A stretch of 64,000 nucleotides of DNA from Nitrospira sp. (GTDB taxonomy: Bacteria > Nitrospirota > Nitrospiria > Nitrospirales > Nitrospiraceae): positions 98,073 to 162,072 of the forward strand of contig SWDM01000022.1 of the NCBI GenBank assembly GCA_005116835.1, read 5' to 3'. This document shows positions 34,164-41,869 of the stretch, one piece after another. The notes below the pieces were generated by a model. It was not told the origin of the DNA. It ran no database searches and saw only the letters and a list, made by a program, of their open reading frames with translations. A program made the position numbers and the translations under genes. How positions within the stretch are numbered: position 1 is the stretch's first letter; the number at the start of each line of letters is the position of its first letter.

Positions 34164-34682
34164 ATGACCACTCCCCTTCACATTCCTCAACACATCCTCG
34201 ACGATATGGTGGCTCACGCCAGGGAACTCGATCCCTACGAATGTTGTGGGCTCTTGGCCGGAACCAACGGGGCCGTCAGCCATGTCTATCAAATTAAAAA
34301 CATTGTGGCACTCGAAGGGGCAGAGAAATTATCGTCCTTTGACCCTGCCAAGGTGGCCCACTTGGAGCGATTGTCGCCGGCTGAACGAGCTGAAATCGCC
34401 TTTGTAATGGACATGCAGGACTTCTCTGTTGCAAAGAAAGATATTCGAAACAAAGGGCTGGACCTACAAGTGGTCTACCATTCCCATCCCCACGACCCGG
34501 CTCGCCCCTCCATCACCGACATCAAGATTGCCACCGATTACGAAGAAATTTGGCCGAAGATCAACCTGCCCATCCCAGCCTATCTGCTCATCTCCCTCAT
34601 GGATAAATCAAAGCCGGATATCCGGGGCTATTGGATCACGAATGGAACAGTGACTCCGGCACCCATTACGACCACGGTCTAA
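34164..34682 (+). CDS. JAMM/MPN+ metallopeptidase (Mec-like)
   Basis: A 172-aa protein with the complete JAMM site: Glu in YECCGLLAG (about residue 26) and HSHPHDPARPSITD (about 110-123). In mycobacteria, Mec cleaves cysteine from the CysO-cysteine adduct. In the Pseudomonas QbsD and Wolinella HcyD systems, the related peptidase removes residues after the carrier's Gly-Gly. Both roles are plausible here, since both carriers have tails. It closes the cluster and is followed by a nonamer array. Confidence 0.92.
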   Translation: MTTPLHIPQHILDDMVAHARELDPYECCGLLAGTNGAVSHVYQIKNIVALEGAEKLSSFDPAKVAHLERLSPAERAEIAFVMDMQDFSVAKKDIRNKGLDLQVVYHSHPHDPARPSITDIKIATDYEEIWPKINLPIPAYLLISLMDKSKPDIRGYWITNGTVTPAPITTTV

Positions 34683-34689
34683 ATACAAA

Positions 34690-34763
34690 ACCCTGTTTAT
34701 TTGGTTTATTTAGTTTGTTTGGTTTCTCTGGGTCTAATAACAAAACAAACCAAAGAGACCAGT
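34690..34763. repeat. palindromic nonamer array (TGGTT/AACCA type)
   Basis: It starts 8 bases after the JAMM gene stop. TTTGGTTTA-type words on the left and a shorter AAACCAAA arm on the right can pair. It is a likely 3' boundary of the sulfur cluster. Confidence 0.7.
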
Positions 34764-34843
34764 TCACACTTTCTGAATTGTTTCCCCTTAGCCTGAGTGC
34801 GATAATGTTCGCCTGAGTTCTTGCACAAGAAAGAGAGCACGTC

Positions 34844-35182
34844 ATGTCCTACATGCGTACAGTTCTTCTCGCTATCAGCTTGAGCTTCTTGATGCTCGGC
34901 CTGATCACATCCCCCAGTTTTGCCGAAGATAAAAGCTTCTATAGCCCTGTCATAAATGTCGATAAAGAGAACTACCGCATCTTGATCTCCACCTTTGGGT
35001 CCGTGTTTTGGATCGATGCTCCAGACGCGGCCAAACCGCACCTTGAAAAACTCCCGGTGTCAGGCCTCGTGGATTTCGTCGTCGAGATGAGAGGGAACGA
35101 GCAAGCTCCCCTGCTGAAAACCTGGAAAGTAAAATCCGGCGAGACCAGCTGCAAGTACTTCGATGGGAACACCTGCAAGTAA
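34844..35182 (+). CDS. small exported protein of unknown function
   Basis: A 112-aa protein with a clear signal peptide (residues 1-27, ending PSFAED). The mature part of 85 residues has no family that I recognise and carries two Cys near the C-terminus (TSCKYFDGNTCK) that could form a disulfide. An AGAGAG-type site precedes the ATG. It converges on a small membrane protein gene, with 16 bases between the stops. Confidence 0.78.
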   Translation: MSYMRTVLLAISLSFLMLGLITSPSFAEDKSFYSPVINVDKENYRILISTFGSVFWIDAPDAAKPHLEKLPVSGLVDFVVEMRGNEQAPLLKTWKVKSGETSCKYFDGNTCK

Positions 35183-35198
35183 AGAATTTCCTGCCTAA

Positions 35199-35495
35199 TC
35201 AGTTTGCTGCTACTTCTTTCTCCCGAAGTTGTTTGTCCAGCACAAATGTTCCAAACGGAATAATAGACGCAACAAATGCATACAATGAGAACATAACAGA
35301 CCATCGGTGCCGAAAATGTATCACGGCCAACAAACCGACATAGAGCACGAACAATCCTCCGTGTATTGAACCTACGACCCTCACCACCTCCGGCATGCCC
35401 ATGAAGTATTTCATCGGCATGGCGATACATAACAAGATGAGAAATGAGCAGCCTTCTGCCAAAGCAATCATCCTAAACATTCTGATCTGGTTCAT
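35199..35495 (-). CDS. DUF3817-family membrane protein
   Basis: A 98-aa protein with three transmembrane helices. It fits the DUF3817 pattern: FRMIALAEGCSFLILL at the start, VVRVVGSIHGGLFVLYV in the middle and FGTFVLDKQL at the end. The frame continues 18 codons upstream to a TTG, but the ATG at 35495 matches the family start and has AAGGA about 10 nt before it. The molecular role of the family is unknown. Confidence 0.85.
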   Translation of the reverse strand: MNQIRMFRMIALAEGCSFLILLCIAMPMKYFMGMPEVVRVVGSIHGGLFVLYVGLLAVIHFRHRWSVMFSLYAFVASIIPFGTFVLDKQLREKEVAAN

Positions 35496-35590
35496 AGTTA
35501 CTGTTCTTCCTTCATCTCCATCAGATTTAGAATCCGAGCGGTCACCCAAATAAACTTAGAATACCGCCCTTTTGTTTTCCCCATGCCTGG

Positions 35591-35917
35591 TTATGCCCCA
35601 ACCCGTATAAAAGTACAGGGCTGCAGATTGCCAAGTGCTTGCTCAAGGTTGTGAACGAGTGGCAGAAGTGCGCCGAGTTCGTTGGAATAGGCTTCCAATA
35701 CGATGACTGCTATCGGAAGGTTTGCCACGTTCTGCTGATAAGGAAGGTTCTTATCGACAGTGAGAAATGCGTCAAACTCCTTGGCCGCAAGAGCCAAGAG
35801 CGCGCCATTCTTTACCCCTCCCCAGCCCATTTCGACTACGGTTTTGACCGAGTGACTTGGTAAAGACCGCCGAAGGCGAACCGGGACAGACTCGTCAAGA
35901 AGCAATCGCATCTGCAA
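35591..35917 (-). CDS. DUF5615 PIN-like toxin
   Basis: A 108-aa protein of the DUF5615 PIN-like family: RLLLDESVPVRLRRSLP with the first acidic residue, VVEMGWGGVKNGALLALAA, and DAFLTVDKNLPYQQN with the second. Such proteins pair with DUF433 antitoxins and are presumed RNases. It overlaps the antitoxin gene by 23 bases, downstream of it, the usual order of the pair. Confidence 0.85.
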   Translation of the reverse strand: MQMRLLLDESVPVRLRRSLPSHSVKTVVEMGWGGVKNGALLALAAKEFDAFLTVDKNLPYQQNVANLPIAVIVLEAYSNELGALLPLVHNLEQALGNLQPCTFIRVGA

Positions 35918-36125
35918 ACAGCCTGCTCTTTGCGTCCTCGATAACGGCTACGGCAGCTTCTCTAGACACAGAGGGAAAATCTTGCAGGAACTCCTCGAGC
36001 GAGGAGGTTCCTTCAAGGTAGTCGAAAAGGTTTTGCACGGGAACACGTGTGCCTGTGAAACACAACGCGCCACTCATGACCTCAGGATCACGGCTCATGT
36101 ATCTCGCATCCATAGACGCCTCCAT
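35895..36125 (-). CDS. DUF433 antitoxin
   Basis: A 76-aa protein with the DUF433 pattern ALCFTGTRVPVQNLFDYLEG, then LEEFLQDFPSVSREAAVAVI, a winged-helix-like DNA-binding antitoxin fold. It partners the DUF5615 toxin immediately downstream. The start could be any of three nearby ATG codons (residues 1, 5 or 10). It probably represses its own operon. Confidence 0.85.
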   Translation of the reverse strand: MEASMDARYMSRDPEVMSGALCFTGTRVPVQNLFDYLEGTSSLEEFLQDFPSVSREAAVAVIEDAKSRLFADAIAS

Positions 36126-36389
36126 GGGGAGAAGCTTACCACAGGGGAGGAGAGAGGGTCACTGACCTCTGCCCCCACCGGCGAACAAAAGAGCCTATGG
36201 CGTATGGCCGATAGCAGGTGCAGAAAAAGCAGAACTTTCGTTACCCGCGCTATTCGCTATCAGCTTCTGCTCCTCGCCATTATCCATGCGCTCTTATCCT
36301 CAAAAGCTCTGCACCACGGTCAGCCAAACATTCATCTGCAATCCACGCGCGATAGCCAGGTTTGCTGCAGCGCATGCTTGGGCTTTGCA

Positions 36390-36641
36390 TCAATCGACGC
36401 GTTCAAGGTGCGAAAGCGGTAGGACAATATCGTTACCGTTCGGAGCTAGCTCGACGAGATAGAATGGCTCGGGGTCGATCCGCTCCAAGGAAATCACGGC
36501 AGCAAACTGTCCCTTCTTGCTGCCTTCTTTCACACAGACGGAATCGTTTACGGCAAGTGGCAACTTCTCTGTGCGAACTCCGGCATAGAATGCTTCTCGC
36601 TCTGCTCCGAGATAATCCTTGGATCCGGAATGCTGTGCCAT
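36390..36641 (-). CDS. small conserved-looking protein of unknown function
   Basis: An 83-aa acidic protein with no signal or membrane segment. The pattern DSVCVKEGSKKGQFAAVISLE and EPFYLVELAPNGNDIVLPLSHLE suggests a small beta-barrel (SH3/KOW-like), by eye only. The ribosome site is weak. The 264-base gap upstream of the antitoxin (36126-36389) holds no gene I can support. Confidence 0.65.
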   Translation of the reverse strand: MAQHSGSKDYLGAEREAFYAGVRTEKLPLAVNDSVCVKEGSKKGQFAAVISLERIDPEPFYLVELAPNGNDIVLPLSHLERVD

Positions 36642-36719
36642 GCGCGAAGGAATTCTTTTGCTAAATTAATTGTCATACGCCACATGTGTCTCATCAAATG
36701 CATGTGGGCGATATACAAT

Positions 36720-37158
36720 GAGGATGTTCAAAAAGTCCCGCAGCAAGAATCTTCCGACTCTTCATACCTCTCATTAAGGGGAGTGGCCGAGGCTGCCCTT
36801 TACTGCGCGCATCGGACGAGCACATTTCTATAATGCTGCTCCCAAGCTTGCTCGTTGCCTCTTCAGGGATGGGGGCTGATTGATCTTCCACTGCGCGCAG
36901 CTTTCTCACCGCCCCACCCAGCTGAAGCGGGCATAGAGCGACCACTATCCATTGAATTGATCCCATCAAGCTCGCTCGTTATCTTTTTTTCCAGGGATGG
37001 GGGCTGATTGATCTTCCACTGCGCGCAGCTTTCTCACCGCCCCACCCACTGGCACGCCGGGACGTGCCCTTAGCCCGGGCGAGGGCCTTCTCAGGCCGCG
37101 CGTTGCGCGAGCACAGAAGATCATCAGGCTCCATCCCGTTCATTTTTTCAACATCCTC
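36720..37158. repeat. hairpin-ended 3'-capping element with GCGCG-family interior, copy B
   Basis: Arms GAGGATGTTCAAAAAG (36720-36735) and TTTTTTCAACATCCTC (37143-37158) pair with the same C-C mismatch as the other copies. The right arm overlaps the stop codon (37157-37159) of the next minus-strand gene. The interior is not the usual core. It holds GCGCG-family units (36814-36830, 37060-37113) and a ~58-bp block present twice (near 36864-36922 and 36992-37050) that also occurs inverted at 19205-19250. Confidence 0.75.
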
Positions 37159-37366
37159 ATTCCCCGCTGCCCGCCATGTCGTCGATCAGCGGCCGATTGA
37201 TATCGGTGCAACCGAAGCAGATGGTATCGAAGAGGGCCTCGGCATTCGCGACAAAATTCTTTTCGTTGGTGAGTTTATCGGCCATGACCTGGGCATAACA
37301 GACATCGCAGAGCATCATCAACCCGCGCGATACGCCAACTGTCTTTCTTCCTACACTCTTCGCCAT
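37157..37366 (-). CDS. small cysteine-rich protein (zinc-binding candidate)
   Basis: A 69-aa protein with two Cys pairs, MLCDVCYAQVM and TICFGCTDI, able to bind one zinc. The basic N-terminus is followed by LTNEKNFVANAEALFD. It starts 6 bases after the stop of the gene at 37373-37567, suggesting coupling. No family is recognised. The ribosome site is weak, but the operon arrangement and paired CxxC support it. Confidence 0.62.
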   Translation of the reverse strand: MAKSVGRKTVGVSRGLMMLCDVCYAQVMADKLTNEKNFVANAEALFDTICFGCTDINRPLIDDMAGSGE

Positions 37367-37372
37367 GATGAA

Positions 37373-37567
37373 CTACACCGAACCTTTCTGTCTCGCCAGC
37401 CAAAAGTCTTCCGCTTCAAGATCGATCCCGCACACGGCACATTCATAGACCTTCTCGTCAGCCGGAAGTTGAATTTCAGTCCGATCGATACGCCCACGGC
37501 AGACATGATAAAACCGCCCCCGCGCGTCGTCGTTATCTAATGGATCGCTTTCATATATCAGCACCAT
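37373..37567 (-). CDS. small cysteine-containing protein
   Basis: A 64-aa acidic protein with HVCRGRID and YECAVCGIDLEAEDFW, suggesting a small zinc ribbon with one classical CxxC and one lone Cys. AGGGAG about 9 nt upstream supports the ATG at 37567. It is co-directional with and 6 bases from the next small Cys-rich gene. Function unknown. Confidence 0.62.
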   Translation of the reverse strand: MVLIYESDPLDNDDARGRFYHVCRGRIDRTEIQLPADEKVYECAVCGIDLEAEDFWLARQKGSV

Positions 37568-37639
37568 CGGCCTAATCTCCCTTTACGTGAATCGAAGTAT
37601 ACCGGTGGGCAAGATCGATCCGCAACGGCCAAGCATTCG

Positions 37640-37700
37640 TTAGCTGGTTCGTTTGGTTTGTCTTGTTTGTTTGGTGCGAAGAACGAGAAAAAACCAGACC
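37640..37700. repeat. short nonamer array (TGGTT type)
   Basis: CTGGTTCGT, TTGGTTTGT and related words are followed by a short AAAAAACCAGACC arm. It lies next to hairpin element copy C. Confidence 0.55.
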
Positions 37701-37706
37701 ACTACA

Positions 37707-37837
37707 TTGCAGGATGCTCAAAAAGGCCGTCCAGCAAGGCCGCAGCCGAAGAAAGCACCGGAGGCGTAGCCTCTGGGCTACGTTGAGGATGCTTTCGAGG
37801 TGAGAACGAAGCTGGCGGGCTTTTTCAGCATCCTGCA
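37707..37837. repeat. hairpin-ended 3'-capping element, copy C
   Basis: Arms TGCAGGATGCTCAAAAAG (37707-37724) and CTTTTTCAGCATCCTGCA (37820-37837) pair over 18 bp with one C-C mismatch. An inner hairpin GTAGCC/GGCTAC lies in the core. It ends 1 base before the stop codon of the exporter gene (37839). The core is nearly identical to copy D at 39671-39796. Confidence 0.85.
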
Positions 37838-37838
37838 G

Positions 37839-39563
37839 TTAGACTTGGAATTGGGCGTCATACAACCGCGCATACACCCCTTCACGCCCAATCAACATCT
37901 CGTGGGTTCCATCCTCGACGACACGGCCATGGTCCACGACAATGATTCGGTCCACGCCATGGATAGTCGAGAGGCGGTGCGCGATGATGATGGTCGTCCG
38001 CCCCTTGGTGAGATCGTCCAGCGCCTCACGAATCTTGACTTCGGTCTCCGTGTCGATATTGGAGGTGGCCTCATCGAACATGACGATCGGAGGATCCTTC
38101 AGAATCACCCGAGCGATCGATACACGCTGCCGCTGCCCAACGGAGAGTTTGACGCCACGCTCTCCGATCCAGGTATCGTAGCCGTCCGGAAGCGCCATGA
38201 TGAAGTCGTGGGCACGGGCCACCTTGGCCGCAGCTTCGACTTCATCCTGTCCAGCCAGGAGATCGCCGTACAGAATATTCTCCTTCACCGTGCCGTTGAA
38301 TAAGAATGGCTCTTGCTGAACCAACCCGATCTGACTTCGAAGAAAGGCCAGGGGCAGCTCGCGAATATCATATCCGTCGATAGTGACAGCTCCCTCCGTC
38401 ACATCGTAAAATCGCATCAGTAATTTGAGCGTGGTACTCTTCCCCGCTCCACTCGGTCCAACCAGCGCAATGCGTTCTCCCGCTTGAACAGAGATCGTGA
38501 TGTCGGTCAAGATCGGCGAATCAGCCCGATAGTGAAACCCGACTCGATGAAAGGCGACTTCTCCTCGCAACCGAGGAACTGGCACGACCGCCTCTGGGCG
38601 ATCCTTAACCTCCGGAACGAGATCGAGTACTTCGAACACGCGCTCGCTTGCGGCCAAAGCATGCTGCAACATGTGATTGACGGAGTGGATCTGATTGATC
38701 GGCACATAAAAGAGCGCCAGATACGAAATGAACATCACCAGTTCGCCCACTGACAGACGGTGCTCCAAGACCTCAGCAGTGCCGAACCAAAGCACCATTG
38801 CCCCGCCGAGGCTTCCAATCAACATCATGCCTGGGGAGTAATAGGACCAGAGGTACATGGCTTTCAAAGTATCCTGCCGGCAACGGTCGCTCTTTCGGTT
38901 GAATCGATCCTGCTCGTAGGGTTGGCGGTTGAAACCCATTGTCTCCCTGATACCGGCGAGCATGTCTTGCAAAAGGGCGTTCAACTCTGCCGACCCCTTT
39001 CGAATCGCGCGATAGTACCCATGGATGCGTTTGGTGAATAGCGCTGCCCCCACCACCAAAATAGGAATCGGCGCGAGCGCCAACAGAGCGAGCTTCCAGT
39101 TGAGCGTGAACAACATGATCATGATTCCGATCAGCGTCAGCCCGGCCGTAATGATTTCTTCGAGCCCGTCGACGAAGATGCGCTGCATGTGTTCGGTATC
39201 GTTTAAGACCCGCGACATGATCTCGCCCGTCGGACGATTCTCGTAGAAGCTGATCGAAAGCCGCTGGAGTGAGGAGAAGACCTGTACATGCAGATCGTGA
39301 ACGACCTGCTGCTCCAGCCCGTTGTTGAGCCTGATCCGAATCGACCCGCAGACATTCCGCAAAACGTAGGCCGCGCAGAGGGCGAGAAATACCCAGACCA
39401 GGAGCTGAGTCTGACCGGCCTGGATGACGTCATCGATGATGACTTTGATCAGCCACGGAGGAATCAATTCAAACGCTGTCGCCAGCCCGGCAAACAGAAA
39501 TGTGCCGACCACCATGGAACGGTGCGGGCTGAGGTACTGGAGCACTCGAAGCAGGGTTCTCAC
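37839..39563 (-). CDS. MsbA-like ABC exporter (fused membrane and ATPase domains)
   Basis: A 574-aa half-transporter. Six transmembrane helices span residues 1-310 (for example WLIKVIIDDVIQAGQ, ENRPTGEIMSRVLND). The ATPase domain has Walker A LVGPSGAGKST (about 365-375), Q-loop QEPFLFNGTV, Walker B IVMFDEATSNID and H-loop IIAHRLSTIHG. The signature reads LSVGQRQR instead of LSGGQ, a variant seen in some exporters. It probably flips lipids or exports a hydrophobic compound as a homodimer. The start is GTG. The gene is bracketed by two near-identical hairpin elements. Confidence 0.92.
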   Translation of the reverse strand: MRTLLRVLQYLSPHRSMVVGTFLFAGLATAFELIPPWLIKVIIDDVIQAGQTQLLVWVFLALCAAYVLRNVCGSIRIRLNNGLEQQVVHDLHVQVFSSLQRLSISFYENRPTGEIMSRVLNDTEHMQRIFVDGLEEIITAGLTLIGIMIMLFTLNWKLALLALAPIPILVVGAALFTKRIHGYYRAIRKGSAELNALLQDMLAGIRETMGFNRQPYEQDRFNRKSDRCRQDTLKAMYLWSYYSPGMMLIGSLGGAMVLWFGTAEVLEHRLSVGELVMFISYLALFYVPINQIHSVNHMLQHALAASERVFEVLDLVPEVKDRPEAVVPVPRLRGEVAFHRVGFHYRADSPILTDITISVQAGERIALVGPSGAGKSTTLKLLMRFYDVTEGAVTIDGYDIRELPLAFLRSQIGLVQQEPFLFNGTVKENILYGDLLAGQDEVEAAAKVARAHDFIMALPDGYDTWIGERGVKLSVGQRQRVSIARVILKDPPIVMFDEATSNIDTETEVKIREALDDLTKGRTTIIIAHRLSTIHGVDRIIVVDHGRVVEDGTHEMLIGREGVYARLYDAQFQV

Positions 39564-39670
39564 AGATGCTGGATCTTCACGGCAAGTTTAGTTAACACAG
39601 TGCCGACAACCTTTCCTGAACCCTAAGGGACAAAGACTGGAGCAAGTCATGAATCGCCTTATAGTAGCTA

Positions 39671-39796
39671 CAGGCTGTTCAAAAAGGTCGTCCAGCAAGG
39701 CCGCAGCCGATGAAAGCGCCGGAGGCGTAGCCTCTGGGCTACGTTGAGGATGCTTTCGAGGGGAGAACGAAGCCGGCGGGCTTTTTCAACAGCCTG
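39671..39796. repeat. hairpin-ended 3'-capping element, copy D
   Basis: Arms CAGGCTGTTCAAAAAG (39671-39686) and CTTTTTCAACAGCCTG (39781-39796) pair with the conserved C-C mismatch. Compared with copy C, both arms changed together (GATGCT/AGCATC to GCTGTT/AACAGC). It ends at the base before the def stop codon (39797). Confidence 0.85.
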
Positions 39797-40330
39797 TCAA
39801 ATTGCGGGGACGGGATCATGCTTCCAGTACTTATCGAATTCGGAAAGTTGTGTGAGCGTCGACATATCGGTCATCCGATCCAAAAATACCTTGCCGATCA
39901 AGTGATCCATCTCGTGCTGGATACAGACGGCATAGAGACCGGTTGCTTCGAAGTCCATCGATTTCCCATGACGGTTCAAGGCTTGAACCCTCACGACCGA
40001 CGGTCTCGTGACCTTGCCTCGGAGCCCATCCACGCTGAGACAGCCTTCCCAGTTTTCGACTTGCTGAGGACCATAAAAGACAATCTTCGGGTTAATGAGG
40101 ATGGTTTGAGGGAATCCATCTTCGTCCCCTTCGCAGCCCATCACGACGATTTGAACCGAGCGCGATACTTGGGGAGCCGCTAAGCCGATCCCCGGCTCAT
40201 CCAGCATCGTTTCGATCAAATTGTCGATCAATTGCTGCATGTCGTACGTCTGAATGTCACGAGGATTGACCGGAGCCGCCATCTTTCGAAGCACAGGATT
40301 GCCAAGTTTTGCTATAGGAAGAACGGGCAT
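39797..40330 (-). CDS. def: peptide deformylase
   Basis: A 177-aa protein of normal length that removes the formyl group from nascent chains. All three active-site motifs are present: GIGLAAPQV, WEGCLSV (EGCLS with the metal-binding Cys) and QHEMDHL (HEMDH with two His and the catalytic Glu). It begins MPVLPIAKLGNPVLRK as in type I enzymes. It stands alone on the minus strand between the exporter and the HEAT-repeat gene. Confidence 0.97.
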   Translation of the reverse strand: MPVLPIAKLGNPVLRKMAAPVNPRDIQTYDMQQLIDNLIETMLDEPGIGLAAPQVSRSVQIVVMGCEGDEDGFPQTILINPKIVFYGPQQVENWEGCLSVDGLRGKVTRPSVVRVQALNRHGKSMDFEATGLYAVCIQHEMDHLIGKVFLDRMTDMSTLTQLSEFDKYWKHDPVPAI

Positions 40331-40431
40331 ATATGGTCCCTGTCAGAGTGTTATGAAACAACAAGATCCGATGGCGAACCTGTAAAATATAACATAGGAT
40401 TTTTCACCCCCGCAAGGCACCACAAACTGGT

Positions 40432-40521
40432 TGATTTGGTTTGTTTTGTTAATTTGGTTCATTTGGTTGAACTGGTTTGGCTTGTTCAACCCAACAAACT
40501 AAATAAACCAAATAAACGGGA
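40432..40521. repeat. palindromic nonamer array (TGGTT/AACCA type)
   Basis: CTGGTTGAT, TTGGTTTGT and TTGGTTCAT words on the left face AACCCAACAA and AAATAAACCAAAT words on the right. It lies 11 bases beyond the stop codon of the HEAT-repeat gene and upstream of def. Confidence 0.78.
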
Positions 40522-40531
40522 GCAACAGCCC

Positions 40532-41329
40532 CTAGCGAGCCCTCGCCGGCCGTTTGGGGTCCATCATCTCGAAACTATCCTTCTGGCTATTCCACCACTC
40601 CGACCACTCAGTCGCCCACTCTTGGCGGTCTTGTTTCGTCGAGGTCTCCCAATCGTGAAACTCCGTCTCATGCCTGCTCAAAATCCAGAGCGACTGCACT
40701 GCGGAGAGTGCGACAAAACGTTCCTCATCGACAATCATCCCGATCAGAACCGGTACGACCGCTTTCTCTCTGACATACCGAGCTTCGAATGCGGCTGCCT
40801 TCCTGATCGATGAATTCTGATCTTTTGCCATTGCCTCGATCGCATCCACCGCTTTGGCCGCATCCAATCGAACAGCTACCCGTAGAGCATGTTCACGCAC
40901 CCGTGGAATCTCGTTCAGCTCCTTGGCCGTCCCGACGAGAGCCGGAACTGCCGAGGCGGCTTTCAACATTGAAACCGTTTCAATGACGTTGTACCGAATG
41001 CGAGGCCCAGGCATGGCCAAGCCCTTCACCAGCACTGGAACGGATGGCTCACCGAGGTGTACGAATTCACCCATCGCCCAAAACTCTTGCGCGCCTTCCA
41101 GCAACGGCAAGAGGGCTTCCGCCCGCTGGGTCTCTTGAGGCGTCAGCGCTTTGGTATTTTGAGGAACGGATTCAGCCGACAGATCCTGTCTCTTTGGAGG
41201 CGCTTCGTAAGGGACCTGGACTTGGATAGCCCTCCCCTGCTCTAGGGACTCAGCCCACAGAGGAGACGTCAGTCCCAATAGCACAAGGAAGAGGACGATC
41301 GCCCGGGAATACACATGTCGTCGCTGCAC
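40532..41329 (-). CDS. exported HEAT-repeat protein
   Basis: About 265 aa with a signal peptide (ending SPLWAES). The mature part carries helical pairs typical of HEAT/PBS repeats: GEPSVPVLVKGLAMPGPRIR, ASAVPALVGTAKELNEIPRV, KAVDAIEAMAKDQNSSIRKA and AVVPVLIGMIVDEERF, ending with a Trp-rich segment. Such solenoids mediate protein contacts. I use the GTG at 41329, which has AAGGGG 6 nt upstream; another GTG lies six codons earlier. Confidence 0.83.
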   Translation of the reverse strand: MQRRHVYSRAIVLFLVLLGLTSPLWAESLEQGRAIQVQVPYEAPPKRQDLSAESVPQNTKALTPQETQRAEALLPLLEGAQEFWAMGEFVHLGEPSVPVLVKGLAMPGPRIRYNVIETVSMLKAASAVPALVGTAKELNEIPRVREHALRVAVRLDAAKAVDAIEAMAKDQNSSIRKAAAFEARYVREKAVVPVLIGMIVDEERFVALSAVQSLWILSRHETEFHDWETSTKQDRQEWATEWSEWWNSQKDSFEMMDPKRPARAR

Positions 41330-41461
41330 GACTAACCCCTTTCTCACTCGAACTCAAACTAGTACCTCGCCGGCAGAACAGGCGAGCGATCACTGTGCGC
41401 ACCGGGTGGACTCGAGAGGGTGAATCGATGGGAGGAGAGCGCCAGGCTCCGAAGTCGAGTC

Positions 41462-41737
41462 CTACTTGAGAACAGAATTTGTGTCGCGAAGATGCTTGCG
41501 GACCCGGACTTGCTCGTGATGTTTGCGTAGTAACTGCCGCCGAATGACGTCGCGATCTTCGGCCACGATACGCACCAACCGATCGACATCCTCCGCATGC
41601 TCGCGAACCAATTCGGATAACTTTGCCATTTGGCTTTCGAGATGTTCGACCCGCCGGAGCGCATCGGCACTGCGGTCAACTGCCGGCTTCTGAGCCGCCT
41701 TTTGCTTCACCAGAGACGTGACCAGTACATCCCGCAT
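41462..41737 (-). CDS. small coiled-coil protein
   Basis: A 91-aa charged, helical protein: ALRRVEHLESQMAKLSELVREH, followed by VDRLVRIVAEDRDVIRRQ, with heptad spacing of Leu and Val. No membrane segment or domain is recognised. The ATG at 41737 has AAAGGAG 8 nt upstream; the GTG three codons earlier would sit too close to that site. It may be an oligomerising adaptor. It is divergent from glgC. Confidence 0.68.
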   Translation of the reverse strand: MRDVLVTSLVKQKAAQKPAVDRSADALRRVEHLESQMAKLSELVREHAEDVDRLVRIVAEDRDVIRRQLLRKHHEQVRVRKHLRDTNSVLK

Positions 41738-41869
41738 TATGCTCACTCCTTTGCTCGAATACTCACGAATTCTTCCAGGCCATAAGCCGTAGTATCGTCT
41801 CAGATTCTTAGGATGTCAACGAGTCTGCTTTCTTTCTATTTTCTCTACGTCCTGCTACAATTCGCCGCA

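Noticed and set aside
37707..39796. Two flanking hairpin elements considered as the ends of a composite transposon
   Set aside because: No transposase is encoded between or in them, no target-site duplication was seen, and other copies occur singly at gene ends.
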